Of a DNA stretch of 64,000 nt, positions 37,889 to 50,221 are shown piece by piece. The notes below the pieces were generated by a model, which was given only the letters and a program-made list of their open reading frames with translations, searched no databases and was not told where the DNA came from. This stretch comes from Ooceraea biroi (lineage: Eukaryota; Arthropoda; Insecta; Hymenoptera; Formicidae), in NCBI RefSeq assembly GCF_003672135.1, contig NC_039507.1, forward strand, positions 7,021,624 to 7,085,623, written 5' to 3'. The stretch's first letter is position 1, and the number at the start of each line of letters is the position of its first letter. The translations under genes and the position numbers were made by a program.

Positions 37889-38172
37889 GCACCATAAACA
37901 AATGTAATTTAATCCTATCTGTGGAAACATCATGATGCGACAACCGGCTTAGAACGCGAGGTAAATCGCACGTCGCCGGTTTGCTGAATATTATTCTCGT
38001 AAATATATTAATTTACGAAGTCGTTCGTAAACGAAAGTCTCGATCGCGTGTATGGCTAATCGTCCGTAGAGTACGCGAATGTTTTATTCGGAGAGCAAGT
38101 GTTTCATCTGGTATCTAGATTTTAATTCATGTTTAACGTTATATTGAATTATATAGTGATATCCATGAAAAA

Positions 38173-38187
38173 AATATATATATATAT
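38173..38187. repeat. (TA)n microsatellite
   Basis: A TA run after an A-tract, about 80 bp before a mariner insertion. Confidence 0.75.
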
Positions 38188-38266
38188 TATTGCCATTTTT
38201 TCATCTTGAAGAAGCTTCTAATGCAACTCTAAACTGTTCCTCACATATAGCCAAGACTTTCATCTA

Positions 38267-39519
38267 TTAGGAGTGTGATTTAGTTTTGAGGGTTTTGCAA
38301 CAGATGGCTGTAGTGTCAGTTTGTTCCAATAGCTGTTTTCGATAACTGTTGCTTCTTACAGTCTTGACATTATCCATGACATTTAGTAGCATTATAGCAA
38401 TAGATGCAATAACAGTCGTGTTTATATCATCGTAAAAATGCAACTTCCGAAACAGCATTTTCCACATGCGTTGCTTTTGTTTTTTAATCAAAACAAAACT
38501 GCCGCTGAGGGTTATAGAATTCTTGTGGAAACTTATGGTGATTCTGCCCCATCAATTAAGACGTGTGAATACTGGTTTAGACGCTTTAAAAGTGGTCATA
38601 CTGATGTGAAGGACAAAGAACGCTCGGGACAACCAAGAAAGCTTGAAAATGTAGATTTGCAAGCATTATTGGACGACAATCCAACAGAATCCACTTCAGA
38701 ACTTGCCAGAGCATTAAATGTTGATCGTTCAACAGTTACCAAACATTTACATGAAATGGGAAAAATTCAGAAAGAAGGGAAATGGGTTCGACATGAATTA
38801 TCGGAAAGTGCCATTGCGAACCGGTTGAACATTTGCATTTCGTTGATCGCCAGGCAAAAAAAGAAGAGTCTTTTGTCTCGGATTGTTACTGGGGATGAAA
38901 AGTGCATCTATTTTGATAATCCGAAACGCAGAAAATCATGGGTGGATCCAGGCGAACCATCAACATCCACTCCGAGACGCAATATTCACGGTTCAAAAGT
39001 AATGCTCTGTATTTGGTGGAATAGTGTACTATGAGCTGTTAAATCCGCATGAGACTGTCACGGCTGATCGTTATCGACACCAATTGTACAAGTTGAAGCA
39101 AGCATTGGACCAAAAACGACCACCAATTGCGAGTAAACGACGGAAAGTGATTCTTCTTCGTGACAACGCTCGACCTGACGTTGCGTTATCAGTGAAAGAA
39201 ACACTATTAGAGCTTGAATGGGAAGTCTTACCGCACCCCGCGTATTCTCCATGCGATTATCATTTGTTCCGGTCGATGCAACACGCTTTAGAGGATACAC
39301 ACTTTCATAATTTGGAAAAAGTGCGAAAATTCGTCGACGAATGGATCAACTGAAAAGAAGAGTGATTTTATCGTGGTGGAATCCATCTCTTGCCAGAAAG
39401 ATGGGAAAAAGTTATAGAAAACGAAGGAGAATATTTTGATTAAGGTATTCATTCATTATCATATTTAAATACATGCGTTTTTGAGCAAAACAACCCTCAA
39501 AACTAAATCACACCCCTAA
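38267..39519 (+). mobile_element. mariner-family transposon, copy C (defective, most diverged)
   Basis: A 1253-bp element with TA on both sides (38265-38266 and 39520-39521) and the same inverted ends as the copies at 1122 and 9296. It has clearly more base changes than those two have between themselves, so it split off earlier or its source differed. It keeps the ancestral TAA stop after the terminal YFD (39441-39443), which the other two copies have lost. Confidence 0.93.
38438..39443 (+). pseudogene. mariner transposase, broken (copy C)
   Basis: The same transposase as in the other two copies. It has the same loss of frame after WW(N) at about 39024, the same shortened block (YSPCDYHLF, D30D spacing) and the same in-frame TGA after KEE. 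It adds a lesion of its own: a TGA directly after DEWIN. It retains YHLF, which is closer to the usual mariner motif than the YYLF of the other copies, and the normal terminal TAA. Because the three common lesions are present here too, they predate the divergence of all three copies. Confidence 0.92.
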
Positions 39520-39521
39520 TA

Positions 39522-40196
39522 TAAATGGTTTCATAAATTAATTTATGAGAATAATGTAAAGGATATAATAGAATACGCGGATGAATAGTGATAGATTCCT
39601 ATTTCGGTTGATCAAAGCAAGTGCAAGAATCGTCAATCTGCAGCTCGTATTATATCATTCTTGGCGCTCTATTCCTTTTCACGACATATTTTACGAAGCG
39701 GCAATCATCGAAGCTCATTTGTTCGCGACAACATCGTTCGAGCAATCAGGCTCGACGTAAGTATGCGACATGAGAGAACAAGAACGTATGCAAGAACGAA
39801 CGCAGGGAGATTTACCCAGACATCCAGACATCGAGAGATCACCGGTAGTCCGTTCATCGACTGCTCGGTGTCTCAACGTCTTCATCAAGCGGCCTCGCGA
39901 CCAATCGATCGGAAGATGCACTCGCGTGGAAAAAGCGAATGAATCGGAGAGACCGAAGGACGAAGGAGCAAACAGAGAGAAGAGAAGCAGAAGCGGATGA
40001 GAGAAGATGAACTCGATCGGTCGAACCAAGCGGATTGGGCGACAAGAGAAACAAGATGACGAAGAGATGCACTTTATAATACCCGCGGGATGTATACAGG
40101 GATACGGTATATCGGGGAACAGTTCCCGCAAGACGAAATGTTCTCTTCATCTGTTTGCAGTTCTCGCCAAAATGGAAACTGACAAGAAGCCGCGTC
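39522..40196. other. Noncoding stretch
   Basis: No gene is supported. It includes a purine-rich patch at about 39765-40000. Overlapping open frames occur on both strands without a recognisable domain. Confidence 0.5.
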
Positions 40197-41291
40197 CGAC
40201 GCACAGTGGGGAATTTTCGCTGAAACGTGGCCATAAATCGAGGAATCATCAGATTTGCACAAAACTTGGTAGACTTATGTTTTCGAGGTTGCTGATCACG
40301 AATCCAATATGTAAATTTGCAAAAACAAAATGGCAGTCTTAATATAGTGTAGCGAACCATGAAATACTCATCAATATCGATATCAATGAATGTTTGGGGT
40401 TGCCGATTACGAATCAGATTCGAGAATGTCTGGAAAAATAATGTTAGACTTAATAATGGTGCAGGGTAGAGTTTATTTTTATAAGTTTAAAAAAAATAAA
40501 AACAAAAATACAAAATGTTACAAAATGTTTTATACAAAAATTTCATGGTACAAATGTCTCTATTTAATGACATCAATAAAAATTTTTGAAAAGAATTTTT
40601 TAAAACAATTTTTTCAAAAATTTATGTAAACAATTATTTTTCAAAAATTTTATTAACTTCATTAAATACGGGCGTTTTTACCATGAAACTTTTGTATACA
40701 ACATTTTTTGATATTTCGAATACTTTTCGAGATATATCGAGAAAAGTAATAAGGTGGTTGTAATAACCTTATAACAAGAGTAGCAGCTAATTATTATGAA
40801 TTTTAGTTGCTAATAGTATAGACTACAAGATGAAAAAGAAAAGAACGCGGGATCTAGCGGGATCTGCAACTAAAGTCTACACGAAGTAAATATTAATTTA
40901 GGAAAATATAAACTTTGTCGGACTATCGTTATGTGTCGTAAAACAAACACGACAAGCGTTATTTCAAAAATGTAAATAAGAAAAATCTTCTACAATCCTT
41001 CAGGAAGAGCATCCATTTTGCAAAACTTGATTATCACTTTTATTTACAAAGTTATTAACACTCAAAGTTCAATGAAAATATTCACGCAATGCGTGAGAAA
41101 CGTGTGTCGCCCATAAAAGCCTACTTTCAACTGACATACCTGCTCGACTTAAAATAGTAGGGGACTAAGGGCAACGGGATTCTATCCAGGGAACAGTCCT
41201 TTATCGATTCTCAAGGACAATAGACCCTAACTCGAAACTTCATTTTTCGATTTTTGACCAGCTTTTTGACAAAATTCCCCACTGTGCGACG
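40197..41291. mobile_element. Non-autonomous DNA transposon with CACAGTGGGG ends and 5-bp duplication
   Basis: The left end CACAGTGGGGAATTTT (40202-40217) and the right end AAAATTCCCCACTGTG (41271-41286) are exact inverted repeats of 16 bp, with weaker similarity continuing inward. CGACG stands directly outside both ends (40197-40201 and 41287-41291), consistent with a 5-bp target duplication. The 1085-bp body is AT-rich and has no transposase. It contains words such as 'gaggttgctgatcacgaatcc' (about 40288-40308) and 'ggggttgccgattacgaatc' that resemble internal repeats of known arthropod elements as I remember them. The superfamily is not assigned. Confidence 0.75.
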
Positions 41292-43594
41292 TGTCGCCCT
41301 CGATGGAGCGCGCCTCCCTCTTTAATTCATGAAGTCGTCGATCGAACCGAGCAATCGACAGCCCCGATGTGATCCTGAATGCCTTCTTCCAACACGCGAG
41401 AGACCGCAGGGAACCCGATCCTATAAGGACCCGCGACGAAGAAGAATCTCGCTCGGGTTCCGCGAAGGTCGTCGCGTTTAGGTCGAACACCTGTGCGGAT
41501 TTTTATGGCGCGTACTGGACGGGCGGAAGGACCGGTAAAAAGGGATCCGCCGATCCGGCGTGTCATTGGCAATCGCGCCAATCGCGGCAATAGGGTGCGG
41601 ACGTCGGGGCCCGTTTCCGTTCTTATCCGTGAGGGTCACGATTCGCGAATGCAATCAGTTGTGGACCAGGTGGAAGAGACGAGGGGCAATACATTTGTGC
41701 GATAAAGAAGGCTAAATGATATGCTCGAAAAAGCAAAAGCGGATCGTTCACCAGTTTCGTCGTCGATCCGGCTACTTATCTCTGATTTGTGGCGCCTCGT
41801 TTTTCTTCCCTCTTCGCGATTTTGTCCTGGGCGATTCCTATTTACGCGGGATTTTACGTTCCATGCGCTCATATATGCGTACATACTGTGGATGCGTCGC
41901 TATTGATAGCAGCACGTAATGACTAAACAGCATTTAATGAATAATCAGAAGAGGTAATGTAAGGACAGAAATACGATTATACATATGCGGAGCAACAATG
42001 TTAACGATAATGATAGTAGATATGTTAATGGAACGGAAATTATGTGAAATGACGCGGCATTAGTCGGTCGGTTATTTTCAGCGCAAAATTAGCATTGCAA
42101 GCAGTTGCATTGCACTTAATGTCTCATGGCCAACAACCCCATTTAATTTTATTTGCATGTACTTGTTTATTTAATATTTCTTGGTCTCATTATGAAACAC
42201 TTATATTGATATGTACGCGATTAGATGTAACGTAAACACAAAGTTTTCCATTTTCTTCGAACGGTAATAAGTTTGCAAAGTTATTTATGTCTCAACAGTT
42301 TCAATTTAAAACTTGACAAATCCGATTTAGCGATAATTTAAAACAATGTGTCAGAATAATTACGAACGCATCAAAAATATACTAAAGTTTATATTACAGA
42401 TAAACTAAATTTTAATATATCGATCATTTCACAGAAAAACAAGAAACTTCACGGAAAAATTTATCGTTACAAATGAGTCAATGCCAATCACATCTTGCAC
42501 ACATACACGAGCCCTCCGTTTCGCCATGATCTATCCGTTTTTATCTGGACGTAATTTGTGAGCCCTTCCCCGATGATTCGATGATCCCGGCCACGACGTG
42601 GACATTTTGGACTCGCGTTCATCGGCGTTGACAAACGTGTAGGTACGCGCACGTTATAAGATGCAACCGCGTTCGGTATTTCCGATTCGGTAGTTCCGGT
42701 TAGCGAACGTGTCGCGATCTTCATTACTTTCTTGCGTCGCGTCGTCGGAATTCATCGACTCTCTCGTCGAGGAGGTAATTAGCGCCACCGCGATGCGCCT
42801 CGTTCGGAAACGTGCAGGACATGGTCCCTTTTAGACGATCCTGTTCCGAGAAGACGACGACCGAACCCGGGACCCGGCTCGTCGGGCCGGCGAAGGGGAG
42901 GCTACACGGGGAAGGCAATCCATCGAGAGATCGCATACCGCTGTCTAATCCATTTAACATAAAGCCGACAGTCCGCGTCCCCGTATCGCCGTCGACCTTC
43001 TTTCCCTTCTCTTCTTGCGCGCCGGGAATTTGCGGGCGACGAGTCAATTCCGTGTAACCTGTCGGGAACGTCCCGATCCCTCGCGACGTCGGGAAGCGTG
43101 CCCGATGGGTGGCCCGCGAATTCCCCAACTGCCCGTCCCGGGGTGGATGACAGGGCGCGGGGGGATCGGGCCGAGCGTTTCTTCCGACCCGGGAGACCCG
43201 CCACGTTCTTCGTGCATCGTACGACGTGAAACGATCGTCCTAGAATCTCTTGAGGAATTGTTGCGCGCTCGCCGATCACGCACCCTCAGAAAGGATTTCT
43301 GATAACAAGACGGAAAATATTCTTAACTAATTTAATCGTATCACAAGTATAAAAAATATGAAAATAAAACAATTTTTAATTTAAATCAGTAATTTGTATT
43401 TTTCTCTCTCGAATTAAATAAGATTGTCTTACTGTCTTGAGACAAGAGTAACATATACAAATTTATGCTTATATATTCTTGTATGTAGAATAATTTGATA
43501 TTAGCGCCACTTTATAGTAGGCTTTGTCGATGTCGACGCATCATTTTCTCACAGTCGCTCGTCGACTCGGCGCTTCTGCGTCCTTTATTCCGAT
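41292..43594. other. Noncoding stretch
   Basis: No gene is supported. A CpG-rich part at 41300-41860, an AT-rich part at 41900-42480 and another CpG-rich part at 42490-43290. Short overlapping open frames show no known domain. Confidence 0.5.
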
Positions 43595-43843
43595 AAAACG
43601 GCCAATATTTATGTGTTGCAATCGAAAATCGGGAAAGTGTTTCTGTTATTTACAATGCAAGAAATATTAAAAGATATGGAAATGTAAGTAAGTATATACA
43701 ATATACTTACTTGAGAAATAAGATTCGAGATAAGACATTTCCATATCTTTTAATATTTCTTGTAGAGTATTGCACTTATTCATTGCAAATAACAGAAACA
43801 CTTTCCCGATTTTCGATTGCAACACATAAATATTGGCCGTTTT
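43595..43843. repeat. Imperfect palindrome of 249 bp (hairpin element or MITE)
   Basis: The left arm (43595-43685) and right arm (43735-43843) are inverted copies; the right arm carries about 20 extra bases near 43766-43787. The outer ends read AAAACGGCCAATATTTATG and its complement. The spacer has its own perfect palindrome, AAGTAAGTATAT facing ATATACTTACTT. No target duplication is obvious. It could be a small hairpin MITE or a local inverted duplication. Confidence 0.7.
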
Positions 43844-46800
43844 GTGCAGATTCTACAAATTCTCTTACAAGAATAGAATAAGATGTCTTTTAGATCTCAC
43901 AATATTCTTAAATCAAGAATATTTTGAACTTGCTACAAATTTTTATCTAAATCCTTCTGAGAAAATTAATGAGATAGCACCAAGATTATTTGAATCTAGA
44001 TTTTAGAATTTTCTATTCAAGATTAAAATATACTTCTTTTCAATAATAAATATGATTGTCGCTATAGCGATCTTATTTTATGATAGATTAAAGAGTAATA
44101 GCATTAAGTCCAGAAATCTTTTCTGTGGGTGCGCTTGCGAATAACGAGAACGCGTCGGCAAAGGGCTTTTCACTCTCGCGCTCGAGCTTTTCACGATCTC
44201 AAGCGGAAATCATAGATCAGCTTCTTTCTTATCTTTCAAAGTTAAGATTAAAAATCGAAGGAGGCGATACGTGAGGGCGATATTTTCAATCCGATCCAGA
44301 ATCAGTTTCGAATCGTGTGAGACTAAAATCGTAACGTGATTTAGGATCCACGCGCTTGACGATCCTAAATTCGAGCCTCTCTGCACGATTTAATCGACTT
44401 CGATTGTAAATCGCTACTCCCCATCACCACGCGACTAATATGTCGCAACGCAAAGCACCCCCGCGGATTTATACGCGTCGCACGCGCTAATGTGGCCGGG
44501 TTAATGAGCGGGTCGCGCGATGGGGTGGTCGAGTCACCCGAGAATTACAAAGTGTCCGCACTCGCGTCGGCACGTGGCCGCGCGGACGGCCGCTAATCCG
44601 AGATAAGATCTAAAGGGCTCTCGATCCTAATTCGAAGTGTCGACGCCGCGAGTTCTCATTTGTATTTCGTACCTGCGGCCGCATTCCTACGGCCGGAGAT
44701 AATATCCGGTGATCCGATGCGAGATACGACGCCAGGAAACGACGGCGACACCGCAGGACACTCGGCACCCGTGAGTATCCTCGGGACCTCCACCGAAGGA
44801 ACCGAGACAAGAGACAAAAACGCCCGTCTCTGGCTTGCCCTTGCCAGCTACGATTAATATGTTCCTAGAAACGTAATAACCCCCGTGTGACAATCCGGTC
44901 ACGCGTTGACGTTGCGAGGGGAAACTTTCAAGTAGATTTTTATAACCGATTTCGTTCTTTGAAGTAGTGGTGGACTATAATTTTTTGGAAAAAAAGGAAT
45001 TTCGAGAATGTTATCCAAACCTCATTTCTCATCTGCGATTAATCTATAAATGCGAAAAGATGTAGGTATGTTACAGTGTTACGTTCGGATAAAAAGTTAG
45101 AATTACTTTGGGATAAATCGGTATCAAAAATATGCATGCCTTTCCAGATGGTAAAATAAATAATCGTGTAAAATGAGTTTTTTGATAAATATTTCTTCAT
45201 CGAGATCCGATACGAAAAATCTAGAAAAGTTTTAGCTCGTTGCGGGAGCAACTTTCGACGAAAGAAAGGAGGACTCGCGCGTATCGTAGGTTCAGCGGCT
45301 CCGAGGACTCGGATTAATCGGAGACAAGGCAAGCACATTACCGCGGTCTGAGAGATAGCAGTGGGATAGCGCCACGAGAACCACCATGAAACTCCGAGAA
45401 CCCGACACTCGGGATCGTTGGGAGTCCGCACGTTGCAGCTGCTTGTCCCGACTGCGAAGGAGAAGGGCGGACGTACGAAGGGAGAAAAGACGAGAGAACG
45501 AGAGAGAGAGAGAGAGAAAGAGCGAAGCAAATTGCTTTCTGGGCCTCCACCGAATCTGTGACGGGTTAATCCTCCCTGCTTCCAGGAAGCAGGAGAGAAG
45601 AAGTTGCCCGCGCGTGAGGAGGCAGAAACGAGAGGAAGAAATCGCGTCCCGTATCGAAATCGAGCCCTATTCCCAAAAATCGTCGGAATGCTCATGGATC
45701 GTCCGAGACATACCGACTTATTTTTGTTGACGGCGATCGACGTCGACGGATTAATTATCTCGACTTGCAATCGATCATTAGACACGTAAATGAAAAGCTC
45801 GTTCTCTTTATTGCTTTTAGGATACATATCTTGCTAAAGATGCCATAAACAAAAAGAGAGTATTGTATAATCGAACTTTGTGTGCGTAAATCTAAATAAA
45901 TAATTTAAACATATAAATAAAGCTGCACAACTCGCATGCACTTCACATTTATCGCTCTTTGACATTTTGATGACGCTGCTGCACGTAAGAACGAGGCAGG
46001 AAACGCAGCCAAGGGAGATATAATTTGTACGATTGCGCTTGTAGGAGATCACCGATGGACAACGCGCGTCCACGGAAAATCTACGTAGCCAGCAGCGAAG
46101 ATCGGCTGAATTCCAGCGACTTGCCCGCTGGGACAAAGGACATCCTGCGCGATGCATTTAACGCCGACTCACGGCTGCCCCGACTAATTATTCCGCGGTG
46201 GTTTACCCAGCACGTGGGGTCACACGGGGCGTCGGTTCGATGCGCTCCGCGGCTTTTCGGAACGCGATTAAAGAACCGAAGGCGACGCATGTTGCCATAA
46301 CCGACCATGACCACGGCGACTCGACTCGGTTATCGAGTGGCATCTCCGCTGAGTCTTCCTGGATCCCCGACCTGTCCCGAATTCAAGCCTAGGATCGCGC
46401 AGCCAAGACTAGCAATTTAGCGCGTAGATAGGTGTCAAAAAGAGAGGAAAGCTTCACGCTCGATGATTTTCATCATTTTGTAGCGCTGTCGTGTGCGTAG
46501 ATTTATAATTGGGAGCTTCCGAGAGTCCCTCCACAGGTTCTACGTGCGAAAAGCCCAGAGGAAATGCTCCTCTCGCAATCGCGGGAATTATCTGATTTCC
46601 CTTCTAGATATAATAGCATCAAAGGTACACGTATCTTCCACATTGCTGATCGAATTACGTAAAACGTCAGAAGCTTACGCAACACACGCAATTTCAACTG
46701 CCAGCGAGTAACATAAGAGATCGCTCCGCCACTGGACACGTTCAGAGAACTCAGCGAACGAGAGCCCGCAGCGTACGTACACACCCAGTCGTTCATCGGA

Positions 46801-47782
46801 AGATCGCAAGATCATCGAGAAGCGAGGTGGGATCAAAGGTGATCGCTTATAATCTCGTAACCGCTCGAGGCAGAACGTGGTCATCGCGAGCATCATCGGT
46901 CGGGTGAAAGATGCGGCTGCGACAAGCGCGCGTTCGCGAAGAATGTCAAGGGTGTCCTCCGATGGCGCGGCTCCTTGCCAACTTTGAAGATCGCGACTCC
47001 TCTCCTCGCTTCTCTCTCCGGCTCGCACGCTAATGGGCTTTAATTGCGACCCCTGCAATTGCGATTGCTCTCCGCTCGCTCCGGCTTGCACAAATGCACA
47101 GGCGAGCGCGCGTGTTCTCTCTTTCTCTCTTTCTTGCCACGGTTGTGACATCGGGTTATAAGATAAGCGCAGTTACGGAAATTGAATAATAATTGCAGGC
47201 CCCGACAGGCGTCCACCATCGCATCACACCGCCGTTTCCATCGCCGGGAAAAGTCTAATAACCCTCTGACGCGCCGCTAGAACGCTCCCGCGCGCGCCGC
47301 TATCTGACCGATCTCCTTAATTAGAATTCCGTTGGAAAGGCGAAACAATGGGGCCCCGTGGAGTGGAGTACCATCGCGCCGGGTCGCGAGAAGCCCCGAC
47401 GTGGCCTCTCACCGTCACGGGTGTTCACGGGTGCGCGAAGCCGACGACAACGCTCGCCGACAGGCGTTTCGTCGCGAAAACTCGCCCGCACAAACTCGCG
47501 TGACGCTCGTTCCGGACGTGGAAATGCTCCGAGATATATCTCCACTTCTCGTTGGCCAAGCTCGCAATTTCTCGTTTACCGGTACGGTATGTGTTTAGAG
47601 AAGCGAGATTAAAACGAATCACACATGTTCTCGCACGCCTTTCACGTGTAACTTTCATGATTGCAGCTACTGTATTATTTAGCCTATAAATTATGTAGTT
47701 TTTTTGTATGTTCATGTCTTTTATTATTTAAGAGACGAGATCAGTTATCTATAGAGCGACGCACCGATTGAACAATCGCTTC
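43844..47782. other. Noncoding stretch
   Basis: No gene is supported. A 262-codon minus-strand open frame (45039-45827) is the longest frame in the window outside the transposases. It spans a GA microsatellite, has no recognisable domain and reads as generic sequence. The rest is a mix of AT-rich and CpG-rich DNA. Confidence 0.45.
45499..45519. repeat. (GA)n microsatellite
   Basis: A GA run lying inside the long minus-strand open frame, where it encodes a Ser/Leu-rich stretch. Confidence 0.85.
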
Positions 47783-47784
47783 TA

Positions 47785-48545
47785 CAGGGTGTCCCGGGTT
47801 TTAACCGACAAACTGCGGGAGCATATTCTACTAGTGGAAATAAGAAAAAATTCTTATATCGAGTTTGCTTAGAAATGCTTTATTACAAAGTTATAAACCA
47901 ATATTGAAAAGAAATATCAGATAAGTAACAACGGAACATAGTGTAGAATTTGGAAGGTCCAAGATGTTTATGTTACGTGTATTCACGTGTATTCATGTTC
48001 ACTATGTTGAAACGATTCAGTATGATTGTTACTTTCACAACAGTAGCTGTTAGATTTCAATCGTCGTGTCAACTAGCAATTACTATCAGAATGCCAAAAG
48101 TGTTTTCAAATGAGGAATACACCGATATTCATTTCGTGTACGGATTCTGTGACGGAAATGCACGAGCTGCCGTACGAGAGTATCAACGTAGATTTCCTAA
48201 CAGGAGAGTACCAGATAGATTTAAAGCAACGAATTACTAATTCAGTTACTGAGATGCAAGAAAATTTTCAGGAATGTCGTACCGTAACAAATTCTGTACT
48301 ACGTCGATGTCTAGCTTGTATCGATGCGCAAGGACAACATTTTGAAATGCGTCACTAAATCATTGCGTAGATAATTTTTATTTTTGTGAAAAAATCCGTT
48401 GTTACTTATCTCATATTTCTTTTCAATATTGGTTTATAACTTTGTAATAAAGAATTTTTAAGCAAACTCGATATAAGAATTTTTTCTTATTTCCACTAGT
48501 AGAATATGCTCCCGCAGTTTGTCGGTTAAAACCCGGGACACCCTG
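47785..48545 (+). mobile_element. Internally deleted Tc1/mariner-like element with 151-bp inverted ends
   Basis: A 761-bp element with TA on both sides (47783-47784 and 48546-48547). The ends CAGGGTGTCCCGG and CCGGGACACCCTG begin inverted arms of about 151 bp (47785-47935 and 48395-48545). The centre holds a fragment of the start and a fragment of the end of a transposase, with the catalytic part missing. This is what a shortened derivative of an autonomous IS630/Tc1/mariner-type element would look like. Confidence 0.82.
48091..48358 (+). pseudogene. Transposase remnant: N-terminal helix-turn-helix joined to C-terminal tail
   Basis: From the ATG at 48091 the frame reads MPKVFSNEEYTDIHFVYG and then GNARAAVREYQRRFPNRR. 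This matches the N-terminal helix-turn-helix region (DUF4817-type) found in many arthropod IS630-like transposases. About 20 bases past it, in the next frame (48239-48358), comes TNSVLRRCLACIDAQGQHFE, which resembles the conserved C-terminal tail of the same enzymes (RRC..CI...G.HFE). The whole catalytic DDE domain is absent and the two parts are out of phase, so no enzyme can be made. The DUF4817 assignment is from memory of the family pattern. Confidence 0.72.
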
Positions 48546-48547
48546 TA

Positions 48548-50189
48548 TAAAGGAAACAATTTTCTATCCGACAATTCGTCCGACATAGAATTCCGCTCGC
48601 TCGACTGTAATGCGACTATGATGAACACGGTGAAGCGCAATCACATCGATCGACCAGTCTTCTCGGTGTGCTCTAACCGGGATTACTCGAAATTAACCCC
48701 CCGCAATACGGGTTAAACGAGAGCCATTGCGGGGCCTGACGATCGTTCTATAAATGTCGGCATAATTCCGCGCAGCGTTCCGTCACACGAGCGCTATGGT
48801 TTTAGCGTAAGCGGCCGTCACACGCTAAGAGTGCCGTAGCGGAGCACTCCGGAGCGGAGAGTGACTTCTTGCGGGCCGATGATTGATGACTAGATAAAGC
48901 CGCGCGGAGGTAGAGTAATCGGGCCTTAAGCGTCGCGCATAAATCAAACGCGTCGCGCAAAGAAACGCGGAGCTCCCGGCGCGCCGACGACGCGCTGGAG
49001 ATGCGTAAGTGGATTTGGAAAACCGGTAGAAAACCTGATCTCCCCTTGGCCGGTGCGCGCGTTCATGGTGTTTCGCTATGCGGCCGCGTTCCACCGGCTA
49101 ATGAAACACCCCACGTCGCGGGCAGCATCGTACCTCGACCTGGTCAGCGGCCGGACAGTTAATTACTCTTGCGATTTTTCTCCCCGAGACACGCCAGGTA
49201 TATTTACGCGTGTGCGTAATTTATTTGCTTTTTGAATTTACCAATCGGATTTATGCGGGGAGGTTGCGTGAGCTGCTGTGCGCTACAATGTATCCGCGAT
49301 ACTTACGAGCGCGCCATTACTGGCGGAGGAGATGGAGTTGTCGAAAGCTTAATGGACTTTGTGGCCTGTGGATTGTGTTATGTATCGTATACGTTAATTA
49401 CTCTTGAAGTAAAAGCGGAGGGATAAGTTTGATCGGGATTGTTAGAGAAATGCATATCTCCAAGCTTTCGAATGATTGTGTTATTATTCTTCATTTGTTA
49501 AACTAACGTTCTAGCCGCGGCTACTTGATTTGTTGCACACAGTGTTTGAAGTATAATACTATTATTTCTATGTTCTTAAATGGCGCGATTAATAGAGCAA
49601 GGTGAACCGGGAGAGAAAAATTAATTAGATATTACTTGGAATTTAAATCGCCATTTATCTCCTGGCAGTCGCCAGATGAACCGTAATGGTGATTTCAATG
49701 CTCATTAACCGGCGACGTTCCCGACGATTATCCGGTCCCGGAGTGTTCGCCGGACAAATGAACGAATATTTAATTAATCGCGCAAGGTCGATACATAATA
49801 AGGCCTATTAAAGTTTTTGCCGCGGGTCGGTCTTGCGCCCGCGAGTTACCCCTCGTCGGAGGGAGTCGAGGCTCGAGTTAATGCCTAAGAACAAGCTGCG
49901 AAGGGGCGGCATCGGGCACATATACATAAGGTGAAATTTGCCCGGCCGCTTCCAAAAAGCTGACTCATTTCGTGATTGCGCCGGCGGTATACTCTTCGAC
50001 AATTATGCAAAATAGCTCTGCCCTTATTCGCGCCCGACGCATCGTGCCGCTGTTATTATTCTTTCGTAGCAATAAAAGAAAAAGAAGAGGGAGGAGAGCG
50101 AGTAGCGCTTCCTGCCGCCTCGATAACCGATATTCGACGCAGAGGCGACGATCCACGAGAACACGGTGTTTGTAATCGCATCTTCTGTA

Positions 50190-50221
<32 letters not shown>

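Larger units (their letters stand above)
32001..38264. other. Noncoding stretch
   Basis: No gene is supported. It has a GA-rich run at 32041-32068, a perfect 13-bp-stem hairpin at 32696-32732, GA and CTC runs at 35523-35712, a CA run at 37866-37888 and a TA run at 38173-38187. A 223-codon minus-strand frame (34969-35640) owes much of its length to the GA run and shows no domain. Confidence 0.5.
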
